In this document: one piece after another, positions 46,523 through 57,801 of the stretch
Layout of the letters: every line of letters starts with the position of its first letter
How positions within the stretch are numbered: position 1 is the first letter of the stretch
Origin: Ashinkailepas kermadecensis
Taxonomy: Eukaryota > Arthropoda > Thecostraca > Neolepadidae
Direction of reading: 5' to 3'
Length of the DNA stretch: 64,000 bases
Assembly (NCBI GenBank): GCA_034440615.1
Contig: JAOTOM010004791.1
Location: 124,001 to 188,000 of the forward strand
The notes under the pieces: model-generated
Told to the model about the DNA's origin: nothing
Databases searched by the model: none
The model's input: the letters and a program-made list of their open reading frames with translations, nothing else
Made by a program: the position numbers and the translations under genes

Positions 46523-46526
46523 TTAA

Positions 46527-48020
46527 GACAATTGAAAATTAAACATTTTGGAAAAATTCAAAACATAAGATGATTTTTTTTTGTGTGGAAAAAGATTTTG
46601 GGGCCATGGTACACTTCGCCCCCTTTTGTGATTCCAAATAATTTGTTATAAATCTCCTCAAAATGAACTCCCCAGAGAGAGCAAACATGATGTCAGTCGT
46701 GATCCCATAGACCCCCTAGCGACGTCACTTTTGGGGGAGACAATTTGTGTGGTGGTCTCGGGCCGTATTCGCCGGGCGCTATCCGATGACACCATGTTAG
46801 TTTCCGAGGAACGTTTAATTTGAGAATTAAGTGGGGTATACAATACCCCCCCCCCCCTTCCCCCTCCGGGGCGGGGTGTGAGGATCTGACCGGAAAGACG
46901 GCTCGGGATATGATGTGACTGAGGCGACACCTCGCTGCACCAGATGACAGTTAATTGCCACTTGACTGGGAATTGGGCACTGGAATGACGCTGATCTGGC
47001 CTTGCCTGGTTTTGGTTGGCACTTTTCTAATGCCGCAATAGCACTTGATTTCCGCTGGACTTACTCTCGTCTGGCGTTCGACTGTCTCATGAGTGACATC
47101 GGACTAATACTTTATTAGACCTATTAAATTGCAACTTACGGGCACTCAACCTACCCGACGATATTGATTTAAGCTGGGTTGACATGGAGCTGATGATTGA
47201 CCGACACTTGCCTGCCATTCGACTGATGCTTATCTGTGCTGACCTGGTACTAAATTGGAATTGGATCCGTTCCTGAATGACACTTGGCGGACCGTGAATT
47301 TACACTGGATTGGACTGGGGCCGGATTGATATGGCTTTGCTAATTGGTGGATGATGGACCAACCCTGATAATGAGTCTGACCCTAGAGTGACCGCGTTCT
47401 GGTTCAGGACTAGCAAGAGATTAGTTCCGACATTGAACTTATAAGGGACTAACTCGTTGATTAATCCTCGCCGGGCCGAGGGGGAGGGCGTGGAAAGGCC
47501 CTGGAGAGCTCCTGTCCCCAGGTTGTTCGGGAATTAATTCCGAAGAAATAGACTCGGCGACACACAAGTTTCCGTACGTTCTGACACATCGGTTGTACAT
47601 GTCTCGTACAAATTTCAAGTTAAGGTCGTCAAAGGTCATTGACCTGGGGCAGGTCAGAGAGTAATGTTCCAAAATCTTCAAAATGTCGCCATTCAGAGCA
47701 GGTGAATCACGCCAGCACCAAACTCATGCTATGTTGTTGTTTCATCAAGATGAACAACTCGCTGTCTCTACATTTTAATCATGGCCAAGGTTGCTGACCT
47801 GCAGTTAGGTCAATTTCCGCATTTTGTACCGAATTGTGTGGAGAATATTCAAGTTGGAATACTTTTCAAGCAGGAAATAATGGAGAACATGTAATAAACA
47901 TTCTAGTTTAAAGTACGTCAAAGTTCAATAACACATAACGTCAGATTAAGTATTATGCATATACTTCACAATTCCATCTTCCACCGAATTATTATACTAT
48001 TTCTCGCGAAGCCACATTTG
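46527..48020. other. Non-coding stretch with degenerate word array
   Basis: 46920-47420 is built from recurring GACTTGACTGG/CTGATCTGGA-like words at irregular 15-25 base spacing, without a clean unit. 46846-46858 is a poly-C run. AGGTCA/TGACCT words recur at 47620-47810. No genes seen. Confidence 0.45.
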
Positions 48021-48107
48021 AATTCAGTTTCAACCCCACCTATGTCGTGCGACATGACATTAAATGGCCAACCAATGACTTGACCCAAGACCCAATTGTC
48101 TTTTAAA

Positions 48108-49427
48108 ACCATACGTACCCGCCAAGCACTGCATTGACTGTCGATGTGTTTATCGATATTTTAAGGGCTAAATCCCCACGTGGGCAGCCCCCAACCATTG
48201 ACGTGAACAGTCTTTTCACCAACGTGCCAATGGAGACAACCATCAAGATCATTATCGAGCAAGTGTATGCCAACCCTAATCTGACCCTACCCCCGCTGCA
48301 GTTGTCGCCCAACATTCTTGAGATACTGCTCCGTGCGTGCACCATGGAGTCTCCCTTCCGTGGGCCATGTGGACAACTGTATCGGCAAAAGGAAGGCGTG
48401 GCTATGGGCTCCCCATTAGGTCCCCTTTTTGGAAGACTTTACATGTGCCACCTTGAAAACAATGTTTTGTGTGACTCATCTGTTGCGCCTCATATCTACT
48501 GCAGGTATGTTGATGATGTTTTTGTTCATGTGAGGGACAGTGACCACCTCAGTGAACTCATCTCAAAATTAAAGGAAAACTATGCTAAATTTCGCATATG
48601 AAACACCAATCGATCGGAAGATTTCATTTTTAGATGTACTTGTAAACCCCACTGATCAAAAATGTTGCACCTCAGTATACCGGAAACCGTCCAACATTGG
48701 CTTAGTTATGAACGTCAAAAGTGGGTGTCCCGAAAGATACGAACAGAGTGTCATGCGTGCCTTTGTAAAGAGAACACTTTGTAATTGTTCTTCCTACCAG
48801 AAATATATTTTAGCAAACAATGGTTACACAAAGACACAGGTTGATGACGAAATCTAGAAACAAATGAACAGGAATACCAACCAGACATATACAGACAGAA
48901 CAAACACCATCCACCTCCGCTATAAAAATTATATGAATTCTGCTTATAAGGTGGATGAGAGAGTCATATAGGGCATTATAACAAACAACATCACATGCAC
49001 CAACGACAAAGATCAGCTAAAGCTCGTCGTCTACTATAAAAACTTGAAAAGCTGTAATCTTGTAATGAAAAACAATCTTCAGGCCAACAGAGACAAACTA
49101 AAACGTGCCAACGTAGTTTACAAATTAGCATGCCCATACGAAAACTGTATGCTTCGTACAGTAAGTTACATTGGTGCCATCACAACCTCCCTTTCTAGAA
49201 TACTGACAATGCACCTCAGAAATGGAGCACCAAAAGAACACATGACAAACTGCCACCAAACACCGTTAACACGAGAACACCTTACCAACAACACCACCAT
49301 TATCACGTCTTGCCCGGATCGAACCCGTCTCATGGTGCTCGAGTCTTTGTACATACGTGAACACACACTAGAAATAAACAAACAAGTCAGCACACACTTC
49401 AAGTTGTCACTCTATAATAATGCATGA
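48108..49427 (+). pseudogene. PLE1 reverse transcriptase and GIY-YIG endonuclease
   Basis: The RT reads PYVPAKHCID (48108), VDVFIDILRAKSPRGQPP, DVNSLFTNVP (motif A), [19 protein letters not shown] (motif B), YCRYVDDVFVHV (motif C) and, after a shift near 48590, ISFLDVLVN (motif D). The C-terminal half gives VYKLACPYENC (paired cysteines), VSYIGAITTSLSR (the YIG motif) and LTMHLRNGAPKEHM (histidine-glutamate part of the nuclease), ending NKQVSTHFKLSLYNNA and a stop at 49427. Stops at 48857 and about 48970 and the shift inactivate it. Motif order and spacing identify the family with confidence. Confidence 0.87.
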
Positions 49428-49664
49428 CCAAAAAGAGCGACAGGGGAGGGGGGGGGGGGGGCAAAAACGTTTGGATGGAAATGTGATCCAGTGCTTCATG
49501 GTTGTTGTAAATAGTTCAGATGAGAATATACTTGTTTATGCTTGTGGCCCTTCAGGGACTGACGAAATGTGAGATGATGTTGCTAGAATAGCTCGTGTGA
49601 AACCTGTGCTGAATTCATTTTTTAAAAGTATACTTGTGTGTGTTTATTTGCATTGTGCATTGCG

Positions 49665-49712
49665 GTGATTTTGAAAATGGATTAATGTTTCAATCCGAAA
49701 CATCGATAAACG
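49665..49712 (+). ncRNA. Hammerhead-like motif of PLE1
   Basis: Core TTGAAAA (49671-49677), stem II TGGATT/AATCC with a longer loop, GAAAC (49697-49701), ATC cleavage triplet, then GAT that can pair weakly with ATT upstream. It lies about 240 bases after the ORF stop, where Penelope-like elements carry hammerheads in their long terminal-like repeats. Confidence 0.6.
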
Positions 49713-49725
49713 AATATAACTATAC

Positions 49726-50065
<340 letters not shown>

Positions 50066-50589
50066 TGTGTGTATGTATATCGCTCTTTGCCTGCCTTCCG
50101 TGCGGTTAGCTGGCCTTTTTCCTACTCCGAGTGGACTCGATGTTGAACAAGCTGAGTTGATGGAGGTTGAAAGGCGGCCGAGGTGATTGAGCTTAACTTA
50201 TTGAGCTGAACCTATTGATTTCGGATCGGTCCCGTCCTGGCCTAGCTTTGACGGGCGGGGCCGAGATCGCTGCCTTCCTCTGACGGCGCGCCCGAAGAGA
50301 CACCAGTTGTGCAGTGACCTTGAACTCTACCCGCGGTGTCGGCCTGGGCAGGACTGAGAATTGAAGAAAAAAAGCTACAGAATTGAAGAACTGCAAGTGC
50401 CGTCTTGAACTGGATAGAAGTCGCGTGGCTGCATTATGCTCCGTCAGAGGCGCGAGGATGGCGGTGGGCGGTGGGAGCGTTTGTCGCGATTTTCCTTTTC
50501 CTTACTTGAATGTTCAGTCTTTTTAGCTTAAAATAATATCTCTCAGATATGACATAAACATTTATGATAGCCAGGTATGCGCTTTAATG
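50066..50589. other. Non-coding stretch
   Basis: GC-rich around 50170-50360. No gene or repeat recognised. Confidence 0.3.
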
Positions 50590-51765
50590 GAAACTTAGCT
50601 GCGTCCTGAGACTTATTCGATAATTTTATCGGTGTCTGATTACTATTTATTTCGTACTGATATATCGGATGGTGATGGCTAATGAGGTATTGCTGTGCTC
50701 ACAAGGGATGTGCTTAAGGTTAGACAGCTCCAGTCGGTAGAACATATGGGCTTATCCAAGCTGGAAACACTGGTTGCATGTCACCATTTCATCTGGTCGT
50801 CGTTTTAACTTGTGTGGTGCTTATAGTCTCCCTCGTTACTACCTCGTACCGTGTGTGCCATGCCGGCGGACTTAATTTATTATAAATCCAAGTGCCGAAC
50901 GTCATTTTATAATCTTCAGACACTATTTCAATAATGCGTGATTTAAACTGTAATAGTTCACGTGCATCCACAGACAACTGTAGTTCCACTTTCTTGGATT
51001 GTGTGCCTAGGATGTCTTTTTACCAATGTGTCCATGAACCCACGTACCTTCGAACCGGATCTCTTCTTGATGTTATTTGTTGCAATCGTCAGTCGCAAAT
51101 TTCTCCAATGTCTTCTTTTTCTCTCTGCAAAATTATAAAACGTGTGGTTCCGACTCCATCTGTTTTCGGATTCTCACCCAGCTTTTCATTTCATGGTCAT
51201 GTTCTTTTACACATTATCAACTCCTGTATCATAACTTCTGAGTACCCTGCTGTTTGGAAGCATTCTATTTTGCATCCTATTCACAAATCTGGCAGCACTT
51301 ATGAGGCCTCGAACGTTAGATATATATTCATTGTTCTTGCCTTCCTAAAGTCATAGGACGGATTGTGCACCACCAGCTATATTCCTACATGTATCGTGAT
51401 GACTTATTTTCATCTTCCCAACAAGGTTTTCTTTCTGGCCACTAGTGAAACTGCCCTCTCTGCTTTCTCTGAGCACATTCTCACCGCTACAGACCAGCAT
51501 GAACTCACCCTTCTCTGTCTTCTCGACGTCTCAAAATGTTTTGGTGTCATTGATCAAGTACACTATCCAAACTTCAGACCTACTGCAATGTTCCGACCTG
51601 GTTCGCCTCCTTTCTCTCTGGTCACGCTCAATCATTTTTGGTAGTTGACGGACAGTGGCGCCGTCACCTTCTCAGGCTCGGCGCGACCTCCTTTCCAGCA
51701 TTCCATACTCGAATTCATTGTCTTTGTATGTCGTTCAAATTGTCGCGAAATGCTCCCCATCATTA
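50590..51765 (+). pseudogene. Element G endonuclease and first half of reverse transcriptase
   Basis: GGIAVLTRDVLKVRQLQSVE (about 50680) is a typical endonuclease segment. DLNC (50940), FLDCVPRMSFYQCVHEPTYL and TGSLLDVICCN follow. The RT begins HGHVLLHIINSCIITSEYPA with VWKHSILHPIHKSG, then FFLATSETALSAFSEHIL, LLDVSKCFGVIDQ (motif A) and SNSLSLYV (after motif B). Several frame changes (51355, 51440, 51560, 51650). The reading is lost at 51765. Confidence 0.8.
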
Positions 51766-52972
51766 GGCTGTTTCACGCGTGCACTAGCGGGAAGTAATCG
51801 TCATGACATCCCAATGGCTGGGTCAGGGCATAATAGTTACGTTGATCTGAAAGCTTTTAGTCTGTAGATTAGACAAATTTATGATATCAATAAACAAACA
51901 GAGTAGGTTCAGTTACCTAATACGACAAGTTTTTGGACTAGTAACAGCTTGTTTATGCACAAACCTTAAAAATGTACACCTACATCCGCGCCTGGGATGT
52001 CATCTAGTCGGAAATCTGGAAGTCAGACCAAGCGAGCCTGACTTCGGAAGTAAACTCGATGACAACAGCTGTTTGCCGAATTCAGCGGTCTTCAAATGCC
52101 AAATTTTCCGAGCACTCGACCACTCTGATCAATATTGCCAGCCAGCTTCAACCGCGGTAAGTGATTGGCCCTTTATGATAGCTATGACGAATCATAATCC
52201 ACGTTTAAAAAATGACGTCATCATTTGTGCTTTGATTGCATCATTTACGGCTGAAATATGTCAGGAGAGCCAACAAACAAGTTTGTCTCAGATGCGCATA
52301 TTTTGGACATGTTGCGGTCTTTTGGGTGCTGTAAACAACTCATGATTTGTTCATTCTTGCGAGTATGATGTTCAAAGACAAAGATCAATTGCTCCCCCCC
52401 CCCCCAGTAGGGGTTATTCAGGTAGGAGTACAGCGACATTTAAAAACGGGGCCTCGTATGGTGCGGTACAGTGGATGCCATTACAATTGTAAACATCCCG
52501 CTTGTAAAGTGGAGAGAAATGAATATTTTCGGGAGCGGCAAGATGGAATCGCAGCATCTGGAAATGATGTATTTCAATATTTATTAATAATACAGGTACT
52601 TCACAGCCATAAAGTAAAACGTAAAAGGAAAAATATTCATTCGCAGGGTCCATACTACCACTTCCTCCCCAATATTGTATACTTACTGGGAATCCAACGG
52701 CAAATTTATGTTCTATCCGACAACTCCTACCTCCCGGCCGTGGTGCCAAATGCGGCCAGATTGGCTAGTTGTTTCTGTGAATTGAGCGCTTTTCCTTCAA
52801 GCAGTGCCACAATTTGAATATGTTGGTTGAGTTCAATATTTAATTTATTACTTCATAGTTAAAACTTCTGAATATTTCATATCTACAGATAAAGTACATA
52901 TATTTCAATGATATGCCCTTCATACTAGACGAAGTCATCGACATTGCATCCCGGTGCTTATTGGCGGTCGTG
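51766..52972 (+). repeat. Dispersed repeat R1, copy D (full length, nested)
   Basis: Starts GGCTGTTTCACGCGTGCAC and ends GGCGGTCGTGCAAC. It is the most complete copy without the extra block of copy A. A poly-C run sits at 52396-52408. Nested in the CR1-like element G. Confidence 0.85.
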
Positions 52973-53525
52973 CAACGGGCTGAGGAACCTAGCGTGCTTT
53001 TAGACAAGCATCTCACGTGGGATGCTCACGTCTTTGCCCTCGTCAAAAAGTGTAACGGTATCCTCATTGGGCTTTCGCGCGTGCGTCACTGCATTCCCTC
53101 GAGCCTGCCTCATATTATTGTCAACACCGTGATCATTTCGCATGTCCGTTACTGTTTGGCTGTCTAGTAATTGCTCCCAGAAAAAAGGAATCATCTTTAA
53201 GAAATTCAAATGTTGCTGTGCGTCTCAGGCAGGCGCAAATTCGATTATATAGCGGACGTGTGAGCTGAACTAGGCTGGCTCACTGTCCTGTAACTACACG
53301 AACACCACTCTCTGAACTGTCGACACAAAGTTAGATCTATCGGCGAACAACTGGCGCTTGCCTCTCACCTCCAGGAAAATATCGAACTTCGCTTCCGTAA
53401 CACCCGCCGGCACACTGATCAGGCCCTCCCACGCGTGAAGACTGAGGCTGGCAAGCGTCGTTCGTATAGCACAACGCTACAACGCCCTCCCTTTGGTGGT
53501 TTGTCAGTTGAGTATGAGCTGCTTA
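52973..53525 (+). pseudogene. Element G reverse transcriptase thumb and C-terminus
   Basis: SVLLDKHLTWDAHVFALVKK, CNGILIGLSRVRHCIPSSLP and IIVNTVIISHVRYCLAV match the CR1-like thumb (GV.LD..LTW..HV, then GL.RLRH). After a stop and shifts, [10 protein letters not shown] and [13 protein letters not shown] sequence corresponds to the C-terminal Y..LP motif. Ends at (TA)n. Confidence 0.78.
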
Positions 53526-53536
53526 TATATGTATAT

Positions 53537-53570
<34 letters not shown>

Positions 53571-53632
53571 ATATAAATAATAAAATATATTGTATATTAT
53601 ATGTTATATATTATATATTATATATTACAAAT

Positions 53633-53698
<66 letters not shown>
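53526..53698. repeat. (TA)n microsatellite with interruptions
   Basis: Two TA tracts around an AT-rich middle (53575-53635). Confidence 0.95.
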
Positions 53699-53700
<2 letters not shown>

Positions 53701-54027
53701 ATATACATGTATGCATGCTAATGCGCTATGTATACATCAGATCATGCCACTGAGTTGCCCATGAGGTAACTTGACATATGAAGACAGGCTTATGGCATGA
53801 GATATGACTAGACTAGACTCATCATCCGTCTCTCTAACGACGATCGGTCCGGACGTATCAGTATACGGGGTATACGCGGCGCACCGGTAGACCAGGGAAT
53901 AGATACGGATTCTCTCGTTCTTGTGTTTTTATGATTCTGTGCTTGGGCTGCTGCTGTTGAATTAGTAAATAAAACTAGACTTGGAATATATACACACCTG
54001 GAAACTTACTAGTTGATATAGTATATA
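53699..54027. other. Non-coding stretch
   Basis: Nothing recognised. Confidence 0.3.
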
Positions 54028-54565
54028 TTAGGGACCTGGACTGGATGTGTCATGGAGAATGTACACAAATTGATCCAAGAGGGAATGCAGAAAATTAAAA
54101 TGGAGCTTGGAAAAGAGATGCGTTTGAGTGCATATGTGTCTATGTATGTGAAGTATGTGTAGGTGTACATGTTTCATGTGTGTGCATATGCAGGTTTGTG
54201 TGCTTGTGCATGTGTATGTACATGAATCCAACTTCTCCCTTTCCCCCTCATAACACATTTCACTTTGAGGCCCAGGAGTTCCTTGGTGTTACTAGCTTGC
54301 TACCTAGCTGAGGTGCTCCTGGGGATACTTGTACTAATAACTGGTGTTGGCCTATCTGCAAACAAAAATACGAAAAAGGATGTAACCAGTTGTAGTGAAC
54401 TGGAGGTATGCAAACAAATGACATGTATTGGCATCCTGAGGCGTTCGTAAGCTGGCTGTCCTAACTTTCGAATAGCTGGCGATAGGAAAGACCAATATCA
54501 ATCGAGCCTGTAATAGTGCGTGTAGCCAAATAGGATGGCCTACCGCATAAGAAACAGAGGTCGAC
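54028..54565 (-). repeat. Dispersed repeat X, copy 2
   Basis: Reverse complement of 24533-24975 with roughly 85-90 percent identity by eye, including the GTCGACC start (54559-54565), the hairpin arms (CCCAGGAG and CTCCTGGG, 54271-54330) and the CACATA tail. The 54028-54110 part has no counterpart in copy 1. Confidence 0.82.
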
Positions 54566-54639
54566 ATTAGGGAAAAATATGTACTCACAGAAGCATATGA
54601 GATTAGGAGGTGATATGATTGAAATGTATTAAATCGTGA

Positions 54640-54870
54640 AAGAGTTAGATAAGTTCAATCGGAATGATGCCCTACTGTTTAGAGTATCACATAGGGGTCA
54701 TCAAATCAGGTTAGACAACTCGAGGTGTAGGACAACAGGTCTTCAGTCAAAGTGTGGTTGGTCAATAGAATAGGCTGCCTGCTGGTGTTGTGAAAGTCTC
54801 ACGTTGAAGGTCGTTGGAAATAGGTTTGACAAATTCTTGTGGTTGGATAATCTTGCTTTTGAGTTCTAAT
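54640..54870 (+). pseudogene. CR1-like C-terminal relic
   Basis: ELDKFNRNDALLFRVSHRGH is followed by QIRLDNSRCRT, a frame change giving VNRIG, and VVGNRFDKFLWLDN. This is the RGH..KL....R...., FF..RVVN.WN, then F...LD.FL pattern of CR1 C-termini. One stop and two shifts. Confidence 0.65.
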
Positions 54871-55694
54871 TAATCGTGGATGGGATGAGATTTATGATTG
54901 TAGGTATGCACTGTACAAGCCTCTTTAGCAGGCATGCATGGAGTTTCAAAATTATTAGTAGGGCACTCAATCCACCGCGGGTTATGCCGGATATAATGAA
55001 TATGGATGGACAGGTAAGGTAGATAGGTATTAATTGGTGTGTTGATGTTGGTGGATGGTTTCTTGGAAATTTTGGTTGTGGTATTGTCTGTGGTGATGAG
55101 CGACTTTTTGTCCAGGCTCATGGTATCTTTCATTTACAGACTTAGCCTAGATGGCGACGGCTTCCAAATAGCCTTGTTATGTCAAATATTTGTGTCGTCG
55201 AAGGACATCGTCGACGATAGATGCACTTTTACTCCGATAATTCGAAATTCCTTTCCATCTGTAACCGAATAAAAGGAAAGTTGACAATCTAGCATTGCCT
55301 CCAGACTTATTGGAACAAACTGGAAGCATTCGACACCGACTACCTATTTCTTCTCGGCATTTTCGAAGCGTATTCTGGTCCACACCCGTGACGAGATCTT
55401 TTTCGCAACCCAATTACTGCCCAACTACCGCGGCTGGGGAGAATTCTGGAGAGCGTTCGAAGCTGGTCGAGTTCTTTGCAAGTGCGCGCGTCCAACACAA
55501 GGAGGCAATTTGTTCAACGGCTTCTTGTCGCCTTTGAACTCGATAATGGCGTCCACATTCGGTCTGTCATCGCGGCAACTAACCACCGTTGCTGCCGACC
55601 GGCAGCCAACGGCCGGTCTGGCAGTCGCCGACATCGCGACCCACGTCTGTAGTCAACTGACAGGTGATGTGTGGCCGTGCAGCTCACGCCACAC
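54871..55694. other. Non-coding stretch, CpG-rich at its end
   Basis: 55540-55690 is CpG-rich and leads into the 44-bp minisatellite. No motif. Confidence 0.3.
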
Positions 55695-56227
55695 GCGCAT
55701 CCTGCACACGGCACATACAAGCTGGAATAAAGCGTAACAGCCATCCTGCACACGGCACATACAAGCTAGCATATAGCATAACAGCCATCCTGCACACGGC
55801 ACATACAAGCTGGAATAAAGCGTAACAGCCATCCTGCACACGGCACATACAAGCTAGCATATAGCATAACAGCCATCCTGCACACGGCACATACAAGCTG
55901 GAATAAAGCGTAACAGCCATCCTGCACACGGCACATACAAGCTGGCATATAGCGTAACAGCCATCCTGCACACGGCACATGCAAGCTGGCATATAGCATA
56001 ACAGCCATCCTGCACACGGCACATACAAGCTGGAATAAAGCGTAACAGCCATCCTGCACACGGCACATACAAGCTGGAATAAAGCGTAACAGCCATCCTG
56101 CACACGGCACATACAAGCTGGCATATAGCATAACAGCCATCCTGCACACGGCACATACAAGCTGGCATATAGCATAACAGCCATCCTGCACACGGCACAT
56201 ACAAGCTGGCATATAGCATAACAGCCA
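55695..56227. repeat. Minisatellite, 44-bp unit, 12 copies
   Basis: Unit CATCCTGCACACGGCACATA then CAAGCTGG, a variable part (AATAAAGCG or CATATAGCA) and TAACAGC. Twelve copies in three variant types. The order of types is mixed, with a 2-unit alternation over the first five. Open frames of up to 201 codons on the minus strand come from this array. Confidence 0.95.
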
Positions 56228-56239
56228 AACGATACCATT

Positions 56240-56580
56240 CGAACGAACAATGAGTCAAAAGGACAACAAGTTGAAGGGATAAAAGTCACACGAAAAAATC
56301 AAGCAAACTGAAAGACCAAAGCATGAAAATCGAAGCAATACAAGTGGAATGGACAAAAAAGCAAAATGGCAAAAAGTCGAAGGGATAAAAGCCGAAGGAA
56401 TAAACGTCTGGGTGGAAAAGTTAAACGGACCATAAGTTCAAATGATGCAAGTCAAATGGGAAAAAGACATATGTCTTAAAAGTCGAAAGGACGAAGTCGA
56501 AGGGATCAAGGTCAAAACGACAAAAGTCGAAAGGATAAAAGTCAAATGGATGGGATAAAAGTAATTCGACGTTTATCTTG
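56240..56580. repeat. Degenerate AAAAGTCGAAAGGA word array
   Basis: AAAGTCGAA/AGGGATAAAAGTC words recur every 15-22 bases with no fixed unit. The same words occur on the opposite strand at 60220-60785. Confidence 0.75.
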
Positions 56581-56599
56581 AAGACGAAGAAGAAAAAAT

Positions 56600-56885
56600 G
56601 GAACCCGCAACGTGAACTGGAGGTTATACCGGTGAGTGAGACCAGGGAATTAGACGAAGGAACAGCACCAGGGAGCGGGACTGGTCAGTGGGATCTGACA
56701 ACGGAACTGAGGAACTAAATCGAGGAACAGAACCGGAGAGCGCGACTGGGGAACAGGACTTGGGAAGGGAATCATGGGAACAGCACTGGGCAGTTCGATG
56801 CGGAATAGAATCGTGGAAAGGAACCAGAGAGTCAAGCTGGCTTCAGGTCCCCGTTTCCCAGTCAGCAGCGATGTGGAAAAAGTAA
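56600..56885. repeat. Degenerate GGAACAGNACTGGG word array
   Basis: GGAACAG, GGAACTGAGGAAC and ACTGGGGAAC-like words at 15-25 base spacing. Weaker similar words continue to 57300. Confidence 0.65.
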
Positions 56886-57619
56886 TGATTTGAAGCCATT
56901 GTACAATTGATAGATGAGAACCGACGCGTGGGAAATGGACTGCGGCACAACCCACCACATCAGACTATACACAGAAGCAACATCGGACGTGAATACCATG
57001 ACCAACGAAGATAATCGATGCAGGAGGCCAGAAATGAGATCGGGATGTGAGGCTGGAAAGCGGAATCGCTACATATAGGCTCGGGAAAGCGCATTGGTGA
57101 TCAGTGATGGGGAAAAAAACAGCAAAGCGGAAAAGTATAGCGATCGGATAGTGGGGAACGGCGCAACAGAACAGAACCAGGAACGGAACAGGACTAAAGA
57201 CACCATCTAGAACAGCAAATCAAATTGCAAGTGGTGCAATAGTACTTAGAGGTGCTGGGAATGGCATCGTGGAACCAGACCGGTAAATGTCAACGAAACA
57301 AGAATCCAAGAAGTCACCGGGAAACTAGATCTTCAAGTGCTGGTTTGGATGAAAACTACATCAGTTTGTTACCATAATTAGGGTTGGGGTACTACATTCA
57401 TCGTCATCAAGTAGCTGAAATTGCAATTTGATTCTGATTAGACCGTTGCTGACCCGACCCGGTTCGTTCTATTGCCCAGGTGATTTGAAGTCGGGACGGG
57501 TTAATCCGGTGATTTTAAGTTGGGGGGAAGGAAGCCCTCAACTTCGAATTGCGTGGACAGCCGTTCTTCCTTCTCTCCCCCTTCCCCACCCACCCACACC
57601 TCTGTTTCATACGCCGACG

Positions 57620-57627
<8 letters not shown>
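56886..57627. other. Non-coding stretch
   Basis: Scattered GGAAC words only. Nothing else recognised. Confidence 0.35.
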
Positions 57628-57696
<69 letters not shown>

Positions 57697-57705
57697 ATAT
57701 ATATG

Positions 57706-57778
<73 letters not shown>

Positions 57779-57801
57779 ATATATATGTATATATATATAT
57801 A
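57628..57801. repeat. (TA)n microsatellite at the start of PLE2
   Basis: About 170 bases of TA with a few interruptions. The reading frame of PLE2 stays open across it (Tyr-Ile codons). Confidence 0.95.

Larger units (their letters stand above)
50590..53525 (+). mobile_element. CR1-like non-LTR retrotransposon interrupted by R1 copy D (element G)
   Basis: The plus-strand endonuclease and RT run from about 50590 to 51765, R1 copy D occupies 51766-52972, then the RT thumb and C-terminus resume to 53525, where (TA)n begins. The RT stretch containing the YADD motif and the next roughly 80 residues is missing at the R1 junction. Confidence 0.8.

Noticed and set aside
55684..56289. 201-codon minus-strand cysteine-rich frame as a secreted protein
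   Set aside because: It is a translation of the 44-bp minisatellite. Other frames are equally open and there is no signal peptide or conserved start.
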